A DNA stretch of 64,000 bases from Comamonadaceae bacterium OS-4 (GCA_027924025.1 AP026970.1:3184501-3248500); one strand, 5' to 3'. Shown: positions 38,001 through 47,845, numbered from the stretch's first letter. The notes: a model not told the origin generated them from the letters alone. A program made the numbers and translations.

Positions 38001-40930
38001 TTGTAGAGCGGGATACTCATGCGCAACGGGCCGATGACCTTCATGCCCTCATCGGGATCTGCAGAAACACGTTCAGGGAATTGCAACACCAGCCCGGTGG
38101 TGGCAGGCTGCTCTCGCTCCTCAACCAGATCCTCAATGTCGACCTCTGAGCCCACGGGCTCATCCAGATCGTCCAAAGCCTCTGCAACCGGAGCTTCGCT
38201 GCTTTCCAGTTCGCTGATATCGAGCAAACGGGTTTCTAGCGGCGCATGGATTGTTTGCGATGGAGCATCGAAATCAGAAAAGTCGAAGTCACCCAAGTCG
38301 GCATCCGAGAGCTCGACGCTTTCTACGGAATCCAACGACTGCGCAGTGGGCTCGGCAATACCCAGACTTGTCGCGTCGAAATCGAAGATCTGTGTTGCCA
38401 CGAAATCTGGCTTGGCTTCTTCGAGCGGCGGCGGAGAAGGCAGGTCATCCAAAACGATAGACCCCATTTCGGTGGCTGCAAAATCGACCTGAATCTCTTC
38501 GAGTTCAGGCAACTCCAGCTCCGGAGCTTCTTCTGGAAGTTGCTCGACCGATGGAGCGTCTTGTGTATGTGAAGCCTCTGGCTCGATCAAGGCCTCATCA
38601 GAAGAAATCACCGCATCGGGAAGTTCTGACGGAATATCCAGTGCCACGCTTTGGCCATGCAATCGCAAGGCATCAGCGGTGGCCCGGAAAGGCACAGAAC
38701 TCCAGCCCGATGCCTGCCCCTGAGCAATATCGTTGACCCAGCGTGCCAGACCAGCGATGGCCTGGTCTGCAACATCCATCAGCGCGTTGCTCGCAGGTCG
38801 CTGTTCGGCCAACGATGTATTGAGCAGCTGCTCAAACGCCCAAGATGCCTCGCCGAAGTCATCCAAACCGACCATGCGGGAACTGCCCTTGAGTGTGTGG
38901 AACGCCCGGCGCAAAGTGGTTTGATCTGCTAGATTGGTCGGATCCAGACGCAATGCGGCAAGCGCCTCACGTCCGCGCTCGATGACGTCACGGGCTTCCT
39001 CGAGGAAGATATCCTGAAGCTCTGCCGCATCGTCATCGTCCAAGTCCGCGGCGGCTGGCTGGACAGGCGCGCTGGCAGGAGTTGGGGCGACCGCCGCAAC
39101 TCCTGCCAAGCTGGCCAGATCGTCTCGGACCTCGTCATGCACGACCTGCACTTCTGGCACCACCATACGCTCGCGGCCCATCACAGGCTTGAACTCGCCA
39201 AGGCTCTCGTCATACACGAACAAGGTCTTCGCCAGCGAGCGCTGAAAGCTCAACATATCAATTAAGAAGCCCAACGCACCCAAGCTGTTACCCAGCTTTT
39301 CAAACACGCCTGTGGGCGCGGTGGAAGCGTCGACCTCATCGACCAGCAGCTGTTCCACCGTCGTGCGCATCCGCAATGCGGCGAGCGAGGGCTGATCCAA
39401 CCCCAGCACCGAGAACACGCCGCGCATTTGGGCAAACTGTCCGGGTACGCTGCGAAGGGGGCCTTTGTCGCGCGGGTCCCTGAAGAATTGATCCAGGGAC
39501 TTCTCAATATCCCCCAAGGTCGTACGGAGCTCATCCACCACACTGCCCATGGTCTGGCGATCACTCACGCGGCGGTACAGCTCTTCCATCCAGGTTTCCA
39601 GCGGCTCCGGTTCTTCGCCGTCCGTCACATGCTGGAGTCGCTGCGCCAACCGGGCACTGCGCTCCGCCAACTGGTTGTCCGTGGGGTCGAGATCTTCGTA
39701 AGCCGCTTCAAGGTAAAGAATCGAAGTGGCGACTTCCATCGCCACCGCCGGTGTCGGCGCCACGCCCGAGCGGGCAGTTGCCTCGATCACCTGCGACAAG
39801 CCGCGAGCCAGCTCACCACTCTCAGGGTGCAATTTGGTCACGGCCTCCGACACCGCAGCAAACTGTTCAGCTGCGGCTTTGAGGCGATTGACATCGCCGC
39901 CTGCCAAGGCCGACCATGTCTCTGCAGCTGCAGCGATTCGTTTGCGCGCGAGAACCAGCATCGCGGGGTCAAAGCGACCGAACTGCTCACTGACATAGTC
40001 CACTTGCTTGTTGCGCGTTAAACCGTAAGCGGTGCGGACTGCCGTCAACACAGGCGCCACAGTGGAATCTGCAGGGATAGCACGCGAGCAGAAAAACACA
40101 ATATCTTGGGCCAGTCGCTCAGACACTGCGGTTTGCCCTTTTGTGAGGGCCACATATTGCTGCAGGATGCGTGATGCAGCGCGTTTGGTGTAGATATCGC
40201 TATCAAACAGGTTTTGCGACATTCCCTCAAAGTAGGCGCCACAGACCATCCAGAAGGTGCGCTCCTCCATGGACTGCGCTGCTGCAGCCAAGCCGAGGCT
40301 GACCTGCAACAAACGAAGCGCCGCCTCTTTCTCGCCGTATTTGACGAGTCGCAGCACCGCATGGTCCATCTCCCGGCGCACCTGCGGGCCCGCAGTGTGC
40401 GGCTCCACACCTTTGGGCACTTGCACCGGGATCCATTGCCACGCCGGTGGCCACAAATCTGCAGGATGAATCCGTTCCGCACCGGCCATTTCCAGCAGAA
40501 CTTTGTACTGCGGGAACAACGCCACCGAGGAGGCGGACTTGCCCTTGATGACGCCATCAAGGTATTCCGTCAAGGCGAAGCTGGCGCGCTCCATGGCGTT
40601 CGCCGCATCATCGCTGCACTGCTCGGGCCTCTGCACGAATTTTTGAGCCAGCGTTTCCATGGCCCGCACAAACTTGGCGGGCGCCTCTAGCCCCACCATT
40701 TCCAAGGCACCTACCGCTTGATGCAACTGCTGGCGCGCTATGCGCAGGTGGCTGGCATCCAACTCCGTCAAATCCGCCCCGCGGGCCATTTCAGCGTCAC
40801 GGACAAAACGACGCATCGCCTTGGTGGCTCCATCTAAGGACTTGCGGAGCTCCTCAAGCACCCATGCCAATGGCCCCAGGTCACCGATGGCGAGTTCGTT
40901 ATCTCCGGAATCAAGAAGGTTGGACGACAT
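35072..40930 (-). CDS. ChpA/PilL-type multi-Hpt hybrid histidine kinase
   Basis: A 1952-residue CheA-like kinase of the type IV pilus chemosensory system. Several Hpt domains occur: clear motifs AFHTLKGSS (about residue 677) and LLHTLKGSA (about 1223), and a possible degenerate one, LAHSLLGSS (about 1012). Then come a dimerisation/HATPase region (HLLRNAVAHGVE near 1525, GRGVGMDVV), a CheW-like domain (about 1680-1790) and a C-terminal receiver (SDIEMPRMDGFD near 1880). Acidic low-complexity linkers join the Hpt domains. ATG at 40930 has AGGAG upstream. Confidence 0.93.
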   Translation of the reverse strand: MSSNLLDSGDNELAIGDLGPLAWVLEELRKSLDGATKAMRRFVRDAEMARGADLTELDASHLRIARQQLHQAVGALEMVGLEAPAKFVRAMETLAQKFVQRPEQCSDDAANAMERASFALTEYLDGVIKGKSASSVALFPQYKVLLEMAGAERIHPADLWPPAWQWIPVQVPKGVEPHTAGPQVRREMDHAVLRLVKYGEKEAALRLLQVSLGLAAAAQSMEERTFWMVCGAYFEGMSQNLFDSDIYTKRAASRILQQYVALTKGQTAVSERLAQDIVFFCSRAIPADSTVAPVLTAVRTAYGLTRNKQVDYVSEQFGRFDPAMLVLARKRIAAAAETWSALAGGDVNRLKAAAEQFAAVSEAVTKLHPESGELARGLSQVIEATARSGVAPTPAVAMEVATSILYLEAAYEDLDPTDNQLAERSARLAQRLQHVTDGEEPEPLETWMEELYRRVSDRQTMGSVVDELRTTLGDIEKSLDQFFRDPRDKGPLRSVPGQFAQMRGVFSVLGLDQPSLAALRMRTTVEQLLVDEVDASTAPTGVFEKLGNSLGALGFLIDMLSFQRSLAKTLFVYDESLGEFKPVMGRERMVVPEVQVVHDEVRDDLASLAGVAAVAPTPASAPVQPAAADLDDDDAAELQDIFLEEARDVIERGREALAALRLDPTNLADQTTLRRAFHTLKGSSRMVGLDDFGEASWAFEQLLNTSLAEQRPASNALMDVADQAIAGLARWVNDIAQGQASGWSSVPFRATADALRLHGQSVALDIPSELPDAVISSDEALIEPEASHTQDAPSVEQLPEEAPELELPELEEIQVDFAATEMGSIVLDDLPSPPPLEEAKPDFVATQIFDFDATSLGIAEPTAQSLDSVESVELSDADLGDFDFSDFDAPSQTIHAPLETRLLDISELESSEAPVAEALDDLDEPVGSEVDIEDLVEEREQPATTGLVLQFPERVSADPDEGMKVIGPLRMSIPLYNVYLNEADEWSRRLQTELGEWAIELQEPVSDTVISLAHSLLGSSATVGFTALSETAKALEQALQHVQLHRQVQADHADVFCHAAEDIRRLLHQFAAGFVKEADPHVLQALQDITETEFPAPVMESGDTLQELDEELDFNSLESVAPVASEPVPLAEPEAPADVSLLPETPVPEAVNAPTPLPEAAPLIVLDGDDEEWVAQDSLDVDLLPIFEEEATELMPQLGAALRQWVSHPDEMASRQEVMRLLHTLKGSARLAGAMRLGEMGHRMESSIETLGAEGLQSLQLEPLLTRFDAMQAVFVGLGKALQDAEQEAAVPTPPVSTPATETTAPEPGAAARMPKLLPAVAAIAPQPRAQGNQSVRVRAQLLDRLVNQAGEVMIARSRVDERIGQIRMSLGELSGNLDRLRQQLRDVELQAESQMQSRLAQTKDSQQAFDPLEFDRFTRVQELTRMMAESVNDVATVQRNLLRSVEGAEDDLIAQGRQARELQKDLLRTRMVEFDSVSDRLYGVVRQAAKDVGKQVKLDIIGDAIEVDRGVLDRMAPAFEHLLRNAVAHGVEMPAVRLAVGKPAAGAIQVQVLQESNDITVTFSDDGAGLDLERIRSKAEAKQLIASGAAMSDVDAANLIFMPGFSTADEVTELSGRGVGMDVVRAEVHALGGRIETQSQTNAGTSFKLVLPLTTAVTQVVILRMGDFSIGVPANIMETVLRVPSGQLKDAYAAQNFSFGDESVPFFWGGALLQVSAQSEEMGGKTLPVAIFRSAGQRLAVHVDEVLGNREVVVKNLGPQLARLPGLAGMSVLASGAVVLIYNPVALASVYGDQARALVTQRQERSAQGTERAEAQQPATVVAATQLPLVLVVDDSITVRRVTQRLLKREGYRVALANDGLQALERLQEEVPAVVLSDIEMPRMDGFDLARNIRADAKLRGLPIIMITSRIAEKHREHARELGVDHYLGKPYSEDELLGLVRAYCSAAVPA

Positions 40931-40982
40931 GGGTTCAGGCACTCCTGGAAATCACGGGGCGGGAGGTCACGTGGGCACGCGA

Positions 40983-43247
40983 TCAGGAAATCTTGAACCG
41001 GGACACCGATTGACGGAGTTCCTCGGCCATACGGGAGAGTTCACGCACTTGGTTGGCAGTCGCGCGGGTACCTTCACCGGTCTGCTCGGTCACCGCAAAA
41101 ATGTGTTGAATGTTGTCAGCCACGACGTTTGCCAAACCGGCTTCGCGGGAGGCCGCGTTCGAGATCTGCTCAATCAGGTCAGCCACTTGGCGGGACACCC
41201 GATCAATTTCAGTTAGCGCGGTACCGGCGTTATCGGAGAGCTTGGCCCCTTCCACCACACCCTGTGTGGAGCGCTCCATCGCGCCGATGGCATCCTGCGT
41301 ATCCGTCTGAATGGCCTTCACCAGCGCCGCAATCTGACGCGTCGCATCGGCGGAGCGTTCCGCCAGACGCTGCACTTCTTCCGCCACCACCGAGAATCCG
41401 CGACCAGCTTCACCCGCCGATGCGGCCTGAATAGCGGCGTTCAAAGCCAACACGTTGGTCTGCTCGGTAATGTCAGAAATCAGCTCTGTAATTTCACCAA
41501 TCTCCTGCGAGGATTCACCGAGTCGCTTGATCCGCTTGGAGGTTTCCTGAATCTGGTCACGGATGGAGTTCATACCGCCGATCGCGTTTTGCACCGCCTG
41601 CAAACCGGACTCCGCCGCTTGCAAGGATTGACGGGCTACCGACGCAGATTCTTGGGCTTGTGCAGACACTTCGTTAATACGGCCCGCCATATCGAGAACC
41701 GACTTGCCGGTTTCACGAATTTCGTGCAGTTGCTCGTTGGATGCGGCAAGCAGTTCGGTCGAGGTGGCATCCACATCCGCAGTCGTTTGCGCCACCCGGG
41801 CCGCCGTGTTTTGCACGTTCGACACCAGCGAGCGCAGTTCTTCCACCGTATAGTTCACCGAGTCAGCAATAGCGCCGGTAATGTCTTCGGTCACGGTCGC
41901 TTCTTGGGTCAAATCACCCTCCGCAACCGTTTGCAGTTCGTTCATCAAACGCAAAATCGCAGCCTGGTTGGCGTCGTTCACGCGCTTGGCTTCTTGCTCT
42001 TGGCGCTCCGCCTCCAAACGCTGGTCTTCGGCCACCACTTGACGCTTGCGGCTGTCTTGCAGCTGCACATAAGACAGGCCACCCGCACACACCAACGCGA
42101 ACAGCGCCGCAAGAATCAGCAATGCCAACGAGGCGCCACTGATACCCGCTTGACCGGACAACTTGGCCTGCAAATCTTCCAGGTTGCGGCGCAAGGGCTC
42201 GCTATCCGCAATGATCGCGCCCTGCGCTTCACGCGCAGACACCAAGCCCTGCAAGTTGCCCAGAATCGCGCCCGCTTGCACCCGGGTTTCTTCGTACATC
42301 TTGATCAGTGCTTCAAGTTGCTCGCGCGTGGCTTGGTCTTTGGTGGCGGTGAGTCGGAGCTCGGTACTTCCGGACAGCAGCGCTTCTGAAATTTCCTTGA
42401 AGGTATTCAAGTCCTTACCCAACAAGAACACCGCCTCAGGACTCACGCCCTCGGCCGTCAAGAACTCATTGGAGGACTTGCCAATCCGCTGCGTCAACAT
42501 CACCAGCTGACCCACCGCAGAGATTTCGGCCGCAGGTGCGTTCTGTTGCAACTTCAAGGAGGAAACGGTTTCCGCAACCTCCAGCAAGTCAGAGGACTGA
42601 CGGTTAATCAAGCGGAGCGCAGACCCGATCTGGGTCAACATTTTTTGTTGCGCGATCACCGCCTTGGCGTTCTTGTCGGCGCGCTCTACAAGGGGGAGAA
42701 CCTTGCCGAGCTCCGGCGCGTAGTCTTCACTCAGCGGGTTGATGCGCATCTCGTCATCACCGGCCTGGAGACCCCGGACCGATTTCGACAGAATACTGGC
42801 ACTGTCCGACACGTCAGGGAAGGCCTGGGCGCTGCCCACCACCGCCTGGGACACGGACTTCGCCAAGCGTTGCGACTGCATCAAAGACTGGCCTGTCGCA
42901 CCCAATTGTTGGGCCACACGATCCGACTGATTCAGTGCGTAAAAAGTAACACCCGCCAACACGATCAACGCGCCACCCAACAGAACGAACAACGTCCGCT
43001 GGTGCTCCACCACCGTCTTGCGCCCGAGCACCGGAATGGTGATCAAATCGCCCCCTGCCGGAGTTGCCTCGTCACCTGCCGTAGCCGCTACTGCACTCTG
43101 CAAAGGCGCGTTCCGCGACTCGGGTTGTATCTCGTTGTCTGTGTTGACGATAGTCACGTCGGGCATAGCCAAACTCAAACGCGAGTCCAGCTCAGAATCA
43201 AGCTGCTTCTTAGAAAACAAATTCTTCAATTGATCGACGACAGACAT
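40983..43247 (-). CDS. pilJ: PilJ-type methyl-accepting chemotaxis protein
   Basis: A 754-residue transmembrane chemoreceptor. One membrane helix is at about residues 84-105, then a large periplasmic PilJ domain, a second helix at about 375-395, and a cytoplasmic signalling domain with the hairpin tip EQTNVLALNAAIQAASAGEA. It feeds signals to the ChpA kinase through PilI, controlling twitching motility and surface responses. The long N-terminal cytoplasmic segment (80 residues) before the first helix is typical of PilJ. Confidence 0.93.
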   Translation of the reverse strand: MSVVDQLKNLFSKKQLDSELDSRLSLAMPDVTIVNTDNEIQPESRNAPLQSAVAATAGDEATPAGGDLITIPVLGRKTVVEHQRTLFVLLGGALIVLAGVTFYALNQSDRVAQQLGATGQSLMQSQRLAKSVSQAVVGSAQAFPDVSDSASILSKSVRGLQAGDDEMRINPLSEDYAPELGKVLPLVERADKNAKAVIAQQKMLTQIGSALRLINRQSSDLLEVAETVSSLKLQQNAPAAEISAVGQLVMLTQRIGKSSNEFLTAEGVSPEAVFLLGKDLNTFKEISEALLSGSTELRLTATKDQATREQLEALIKMYEETRVQAGAILGNLQGLVSAREAQGAIIADSEPLRRNLEDLQAKLSGQAGISGASLALLILAALFALVCAGGLSYVQLQDSRKRQVVAEDQRLEAERQEQEAKRVNDANQAAILRLMNELQTVAEGDLTQEATVTEDITGAIADSVNYTVEELRSLVSNVQNTAARVAQTTADVDATSTELLAASNEQLHEIRETGKSVLDMAGRINEVSAQAQESASVARQSLQAAESGLQAVQNAIGGMNSIRDQIQETSKRIKRLGESSQEIGEITELISDITEQTNVLALNAAIQAASAGEAGRGFSVVAEEVQRLAERSADATRQIAALVKAIQTDTQDAIGAMERSTQGVVEGAKLSDNAGTALTEIDRVSRQVADLIEQISNAASREAGLANVVADNIQHIFAVTEQTGEGTRATANQVRELSRMAEELRQSVSRFKIS

Positions 43248-43267
43248 GTTGAGACCTTACAGGTGAA

Positions 43268-43795
43268 CTAAGCGGTGATGCTTAAAAACTGCGGAGACTG
43301 GGAGAGAACGCGCAAGTTGATTTCTTGCCAAGACTCACCCGCGCTATCGATGAACACATTCCCCAGGTAAGGCGGAGAGCCTTCTGCCGGACCATGTGAC
43401 TGGGTGAACGCATCAGCGCCGCGCAGGCCAGACAAAACATCCACCTGCAACGCGCAATTCACATCCAATGCGGCATTGAGCGTCACCACACTGGGCTCCC
43501 CGGCCACAACCTGCGCGGAGCCCACCCCGTCTTGCGCCAAATACGCCGCAAGATCGACAACGCCAAAAAGACCGCCCCGGATATTCATGACGCCCAAGAA
43601 CCAGTCCACCGAATAGGGGACCGCTTGCAGATGGGAGACGGGAACGATTTCGCCGGACTGACCCAATGGAAACAAATACTTCCGGGCGCCGGCCTGCACG
43701 GCCAACCACGCCACCGACATACCTTCGGTCTTTGCAGCTTGCAAACGGCTCGCGAGCCGGGCTTGTAACTCTCGGAGTGCGTCTCTGTTGGCCAT
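43268..43795 (-). CDS. pilI: PilI-like CheW-domain coupling protein
   Basis: A 175-residue CheW-fold protein linking the PilJ receptor to the ChpA kinase. YLFPLGQSGEIVPV and DWFLGVMNIRGGLFGVVDLA are the CheW core. It sits between pilH and pilJ in the canonical order. Starts at ATG 43795. Confidence 0.9.
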   Translation of the reverse strand: MANRDALRELQARLASRLQAAKTEGMSVAWLAVQAGARKYLFPLGQSGEIVPVSHLQAVPYSVDWFLGVMNIRGGLFGVVDLAAYLAQDGVGSAQVVAGEPSVVTLNAALDVNCALQVDVLSGLRGADAFTQSHGPAEGSPPYLGNVFIDSAGESWQEINLRVLSQSPQFLSITA

Positions 43796-43807
43796 ATCAA
43801 GTCGGCG

Positions 43808-44173
43808 TTAGCCCAGTGCCTTGATTTTGGCTAGCAACTCGGATGCATCGACCGGCTTGGTGATGTAGTCTTTGGCGCCCTGGCGCATACCCCAGACCCG
43901 GTCGGTCTCCAGGCTCTTGCTGGTGCACATGATGATCGGGATGTCGGCGTACTCAGGCGTGCGATTGATGGCCCGCGTCAGCTGGAAGCCGTTTTGCCCG
44001 GGCATCACCACGTCCATCAAAATCAGGTGCGGACGGTCTTCTGTGAGCCGCTTGAACGCCTCGTCAGCGTTCTCTGCCGAACGGACGCTGAATCCGTTCT
44101 TCTGCAAAATTTCGGTCAGAAACAGCAACTCTGTTTTGGAATCGTCAACGATCAGTACTTTTTGGATAGGCAT
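43808..44173 (-). CDS. pilH: PilH-type response regulator
   Basis: A 121-residue single-domain receiver with acidic pocket D10/D11, phosphorylation site Asp54 (LMDVVMPGQNGF) and conserved Lys in DYITKPVD. It opposes PilG in controlling pilus retraction. Its ATG shares one base with the pilG stop codon, so the two are coupled. Confidence 0.92.
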   Translation of the reverse strand: MPIQKVLIVDDSKTELLFLTEILQKNGFSVRSAENADEAFKRLTEDRPHLILMDVVMPGQNGFQLTRAINRTPEYADIPIIMCTSKSLETDRVWGMRQGAKDYITKPVDASELLAKIKALG

Positions 44174-44565
44174 CAATTCGCTCCTTGCATGGCAGCTCCG
44201 AATTGCTGAACCGCTTTCAGCAATTGGTCTTTGGTAAATGGTTTGGTGAGGTAGTCTTGCGCGCCGACCATGCGGCCCCGGGCTTTGTCGAAGACACCGT
44301 CCTTGGAGGACAGCATGACCACCGGCACACTAGAGAATTTGGCGTTGCGCTTGATGATGGCGCAGGTCTGGTAGCCGTCCAGCCGTGGCATGAGGATGTC
44401 ACAGAAGATGATGTGCGGCTGGTAATCATTTACCTTCGCAAGCGCATCGAAACCGTCCTCAGCCAACAGGACATCGTGCCCACCCTGCTTGAGAAAGATT
44501 TCCGCGCTACGTCTTATCGTGTTGCTGTCGTCTATCACGAGCACTTTGTAGGTGGAAATGGTCAT
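44173..44565 (-). CDS. pilG: PilG-type response regulator
   Basis: A 130-residue receiver with Asp56 in FCDILMPRLDGYQ and Lys in DYLTKPFT. It is the first pil gene of the operon rubredoxin-pilG-pilH-pilI-pilJ-chpA. PilG phosphorylated by ChpA activates pilus extension and, in Pseudomonas, adenylate cyclase. Confidence 0.92.
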   Translation of the reverse strand: MTISTYKVLVIDDSNTIRRSAEIFLKQGGHDVLLAEDGFDALAKVNDYQPHIIFCDILMPRLDGYQTCAIIKRNAKFSSVPVVMLSSKDGVFDKARGRMVGAQDYLTKPFTKDQLLKAVQQFGAAMQGAN

Positions 44566-44636
44566 ACGTTAAGAGGAATGCTCCCCGCGTTGGCGAGATA
44601 CGTCAGTACAAGCAAATTTCACACCCGCAAAGGGTG

Positions 44637-44810
44637 TTAGATCTGCACCATTTCAAAATCTTCTTTACGAGCGCCGCATTCGGGGCAGGTCCAGTTCATC
44701 GGAACGTCTGCCCACAAGGTACCGGGTGCGATGCCGTGGTCAGGCGCTCCGGCGGTTTCGTCGTAAATCCAACCGCAAATCAAGCACATCCAAGTTTTGG
44801 TATCAGTCAC
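44637..44810 (-). CDS. Rubredoxin
   Basis: A 57-residue protein, short enough to be missed by usual ORF length limits. It has the two iron-binding CxxC motifs CLICGW (residues 9-14) and CPECGA (42-47) and the GIAPGT segment between them, which is classic rubredoxin. It acts as a one-electron carrier. The start is the GTG at 44810 (MTDTKTWMCLICG). It immediately precedes pilG, an arrangement seen in many Burkholderiales. Confidence 0.95.
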   Translation of the reverse strand: MTDTKTWMCLICGWIYDETAGAPDHGIAPGTLWADVPMNWTCPECGARKEDFEMVQI

Positions 44811-44930
44811 AGCTTATTGAGCCTTCAAATAGAATCCAACGATTGTATAGAGCAGGTTTTGTGAAAAAGACAACCGCCCATCTAAAGAACGCCATTCTGC
44901 ACGATGACTTACCCTAATAGAGGCCTCTAG

Positions 44931-45854
44931 ATGTCGGCATCCCTCCCCCCCGAACTTGATGAAGTCATGGACGACGACGGCCCCTCGGCTTGCGTCATGG
45001 CATTCAACGCCAACGACCCGAGCGGCAGCGCCGGGACCTCTGCCGACCTCACTGCCATTGCGTCCGTAGGCGCCCATGCCCTGCCCGTGGTCACTGGTGC
45101 CTATGCCCGCGACACCACAGAGATCGTGGACCATTTCCCCTTTGATGACGAGGCGGTCACCGAGCAAGCCCGCATCATTCTGGAAGACGTTCCGGCACAG
45201 GTCTTCAAGGTCGGTTTTGTGGGTACCCCAGAGAACCTTTCCGCGATTGCGGAACTGGCCTCTGACTATGCCGATGTCCCGCTGGTTGCCTACATGCCCG
45301 ACCTCTCCTGGTGGGAGGAAGACAAGATCGATTTGTATCAAGACGCTTGCACAGAGTTACTTTTGCCACAGACCACTCTGTTGGTAGGAAACCACAGCAC
45401 GCTCTCGCGCTGGCTGCTACCGGACTGGAGCGCCGACAAAAGCCCATCGGCCCGTGACATCGCCAAAGCGGCCAATGCCTTTGGCGTGCCCTACACCCTG
45501 GTCACCGGCATCCCGCTGCCGGACCAGTTCATTGATAACGTTTTGGCCTCGCCCACCTCTGTGTTGTGCAGTGAAAAGTTTGAGCGCTTCGAAGCCATCT
45601 TCACGGGGGCAGGCGATACCCTTTCCGCGGCATTGGCAGCGTTGATTGCCAGCGGCACCGAACTGAACGAAGCCGTGACCGAAGCCCTGAGTTACCTGGA
45701 CCGATGCCTGGAAAACGGGTTCCGCCCCGGCATGGGGCACGTGATTCCAGACCGGCTTTTCTGGGCACAACCAGAATCCGATGACGACGACGAAAGCACC
45801 ATCAGTGCCCTTGAAGCCGACTTCGAAGTCCCTCCCAACTCTACCCGACACTAA
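44931..45854 (+). CDS. thiD: ThiD-like hydroxymethylpyrimidine kinase family protein
   Basis: A 307-residue ribokinase-fold protein similar to ThiD, which phosphorylates hydroxymethylpyrimidine in thiamine synthesis. [15 protein letters not shown] is the N-terminal motif and [14 protein letters not shown] holds the catalytic Asp and anion hole. Length exceeds ThiD by about 40 residues, with an acidic C-terminal tail (SDDDDES). It is 14 bp upstream of hemL in the same direction. A thiamine-independent kinase role is possible. Confidence 0.8.
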   Translation: MSASLPPELDEVMDDDGPSACVMAFNANDPSGSAGTSADLTAIASVGAHALPVVTGAYARDTTEIVDHFPFDDEAVTEQARIILEDVPAQVFKVGFVGTPENLSAIAELASDYADVPLVAYMPDLSWWEEDKIDLYQDACTELLLPQTTLLVGNHSTLSRWLLPDWSADKSPSARDIAKAANAFGVPYTLVTGIPLPDQFIDNVLASPTSVLCSEKFERFEAIFTGAGDTLSAALAALIASGTELNEAVTEALSYLDRCLENGFRPGMGHVIPDRLFWAQPESDDDDESTISALEADFEVPPNSTRH

Positions 45855-45868
45855 CTGGCAGAAATTTT

Positions 45869-47170
45869 GTGACAGATCGTAATTTAGAACTCTTTGAGCG
45901 CGCCAAGCGCGTAATTCCTGGTGGCGTGAACTCGCCTGTGCGTGCATTCAAGGCCGTGGGCGGCACACCGCGCTTCGTGCAACGTGCCCAAGGCGCCTAC
46001 TTTTGGGACGCCGACGGCAAGCGCTATATCGACTACATCGGCTCCTGGGGCCCCATGATCCTGGGCCACGGCCACCCTGCGGTGCTGGAGGCGGTGCAAA
46101 AAGCAGCCCTCGACGGCTTCTCGTTTGGGGCCCCCACAGAGCGCGAAGTCGAACTGGCCGAGGCCATCCTGGCACTGGTGCCCAGCATGGACATGGTGCG
46201 CCTGGTCAGCAGCGGCACCGAGGCCGGCATGAGCGCCATCCGCCTGGCTCGCGGCGCTACAGGCCGCAGCAAGATCTTGAAGTTTGAAGGCTGCTACCAC
46301 GGCCATGCCGACGCACTGCTGGTCAAAGCCGGCTCCGGCTTGGCCACCTTCGGCAACCCCACCAGCGCCGGTGTACCGCCCGAAGTGGTGCAGCACACCC
46401 TGGTGCTGGAGTACAACAACATCCAGCAACTCGAAGAGGCTTTCGCCCTGCACGGCAAAGAGCTGGCCTGCGTGATGATCGAGCCGATTGCCGGCAACAT
46501 GAACTTCGTGCGCGCCAGCGTGCCCTTCATCAAACGCTGCAGCGAGCTGTGCACCGAATACGGCGCGCTGTTTGTGTTTGACGAAGTGATGACGGGCTTC
46601 CGCGTCGCCCCCGGCAGCGCCCAGCAGGTCTATGCCCGCAGCATTCCCGGCTTTGAGCCCGACATGACAGTGATGGGCAAGGTCATTGGCGGCGGCATGC
46701 CCTTGGCAGCCTTTGGCGGCAAGCGCGCGGTCATGGAGCAGCTGGCCCCCTTGGGCCCGGTGTACCAAGCCGGCACGTTGTCTGGCAACCCGGTGGCTAC
46801 CGCTTGCGGCTTGGCGACCTTGGCAGAAATCAGCAAACCCGGCTTCTACGAAGACCTGGGCCGCAAAACCCAGTCCCTGATCCGCGGCCTGCAAGCAGAA
46901 GCCGACAAAGCGGGAATCGACTTCTGCGGCGACTCTGAGGGCGGTATGTTCGGCTTTTTCTTCTTCAAAGAACTGCCGCAAAACTACGCCAAGGTCATGA
47001 CCACCGACAACGCGCGTTTCAACACCCTGTTCCACGGCCTACTGGACCGCGGTGTGTACATCGCCCCGGCGCTGTATGAGGCTGGCTTCATGAGCGCTGC
47101 GCACACCGACGCAGACATTGCTGAGACGGTCGCTGCAGCGGGTGACGTATTCAAGTTGCTATCAAAATAG
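45869..47170 (+). CDS. hemL: Glutamate-1-semialdehyde 2,1-aminomutase
   Basis: A 433-residue HemL that makes 5-aminolevulinate for tetrapyrrole synthesis by the C5 pathway. PLP-binding Lys is in [17 protein letters not shown], with [15 protein letters not shown] carrying the cofactor Asp. Starts with GTG at 45869. A copy of the dispersed repeat spans the stop codon (47158-47186), so the last codons KLLSK come from it. A long terminator follows. Confidence 0.96.
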   Translation: MTDRNLELFERAKRVIPGGVNSPVRAFKAVGGTPRFVQRAQGAYFWDADGKRYIDYIGSWGPMILGHGHPAVLEAVQKAALDGFSFGAPTEREVELAEAILALVPSMDMVRLVSSGTEAGMSAIRLARGATGRSKILKFEGCYHGHADALLVKAGSGLATFGNPTSAGVPPEVVQHTLVLEYNNIQQLEEAFALHGKELACVMIEPIAGNMNFVRASVPFIKRCSELCTEYGALFVFDEVMTGFRVAPGSAQQVYARSIPGFEPDMTVMGKVIGGGMPLAAFGGKRAVMEQLAPLGPVYQAGTLSGNPVATACGLATLAEISKPGFYEDLGRKTQSLIRGLQAEADKAGIDFCGDSEGGMFGFFFFKELPQNYAKVMTTDNARFNTLFHGLLDRGVYIAPALYEAGFMSAAHTDADIAETVAAAGDVFKLLSK

Positions 47171-47186
47171 AAGCTGCTCGCGCAAA
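47158..47186 (+). repeat. Dispersed repeat spanning the hemL stop
   Basis: TGCTATCAAAATAGAAGCTGCTCGCGCAA. This is an inverted-orientation copy of the family, and it supplies the hemL stop codon. Confidence 0.6.
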
Positions 47187-47187
47187 C

Positions 47188-47230
47188 AAAACAAGGGCTG
47201 GAAGCCAATTTGGCTTCCAGCCCTTGTTTT
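47188..47230. terminator. Long bidirectional terminator after hemL
   Basis: AACAAGGGCTGGAAGCCAA pairs with the mirror-image TTGGCTTCCAGCCCTTGTT over about 20 bp, flanked by A and T runs. It serves hemL and the converging gmhA-like gene. Confidence 0.92.
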
Positions 47231-47251
47231 ATGGTGCCTTTGACTACGCGC

Positions 47252-47845
47252 TCACTCGCCGACGTAGTTCTCTGGAAAGAAGTGGCGCTCGATCAGCTCA
47301 ATCAGGATGTGCAGCACCTTGATGTGCAGCTCCTGCACCCGGTCTGCATACGTGCCACCGGGGGTGCAGATGTACACATCGCTCAGGGGCTCCAGCTTTT
47401 CGCTGCGCTTGCCGCTGAGGATGATGACCTTCATGCCCAGTGCTTTGGCCGCCTCGGCGGCCTTGATCACATTCTTGCTGGTGCCACTGGTGCTGAGCGC
47501 CACCAGGCAATCGCCGGGGCGACCGTGGCCTTCGACATAGCGGGCGAACACTTGCTCGTAGCCATGGTCATTGCCCACACAGGTCAGGTGGCCGGCGTCG
47601 CTGATGGCGGTGGCGCCCAAGGCTTTGCGATCTTTGCGGTAGCGACCGGTCAGCTCTTCGGCAAAGTGCATGGCATCGCACATGGAGCCGCCATTGCCGC
47701 AGGAATACACACGGCCTTGGCTCTCAAAGGTAGCGATCAGCAGTTGCGCTGCCTGCTCGATGGTCGCCAACGCGGCCGGGTTGGCCAGCAGGTTGGTCAA
47801 TGCGGTGTGCGCCTCTTGCAGGCTGGAGGTGATGTGGTTTTGCAT
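47252..47845 (-). CDS. gmhA: SIS-domain phosphoheptose isomerase (GmhA/DiaA family)
   Basis: A 197-residue SIS-domain protein. SCGNGGSMCDAMHFAEELTGRY is the sugar-phosphate site, and ALSTSGTSKNVIKAAEAAK the second SIS motif. GmhA makes heptose 7-phosphate for lipopolysaccharide. The DnaA-interacting DiaA is a close relative, but the conserved metal-site residues in HLTCVGNDHGYEQVF favour GmhA. ATG at 47854 is an alternative start. Confidence 0.88.
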   Translation of the reverse strand: MQNHITSSLQEAHTALTNLLANPAALATIEQAAQLLIATFESQGRVYSCGNGGSMCDAMHFAEELTGRYRKDRKALGATAISDAGHLTCVGNDHGYEQVFARYVEGHGRPGDCLVALSTSGTSKNVIKAAEAAKALGMKVIILSGKRSEKLEPLSDVYICTPGGTYADRVQELHIKVLHILIELIERHFFPENYVGE

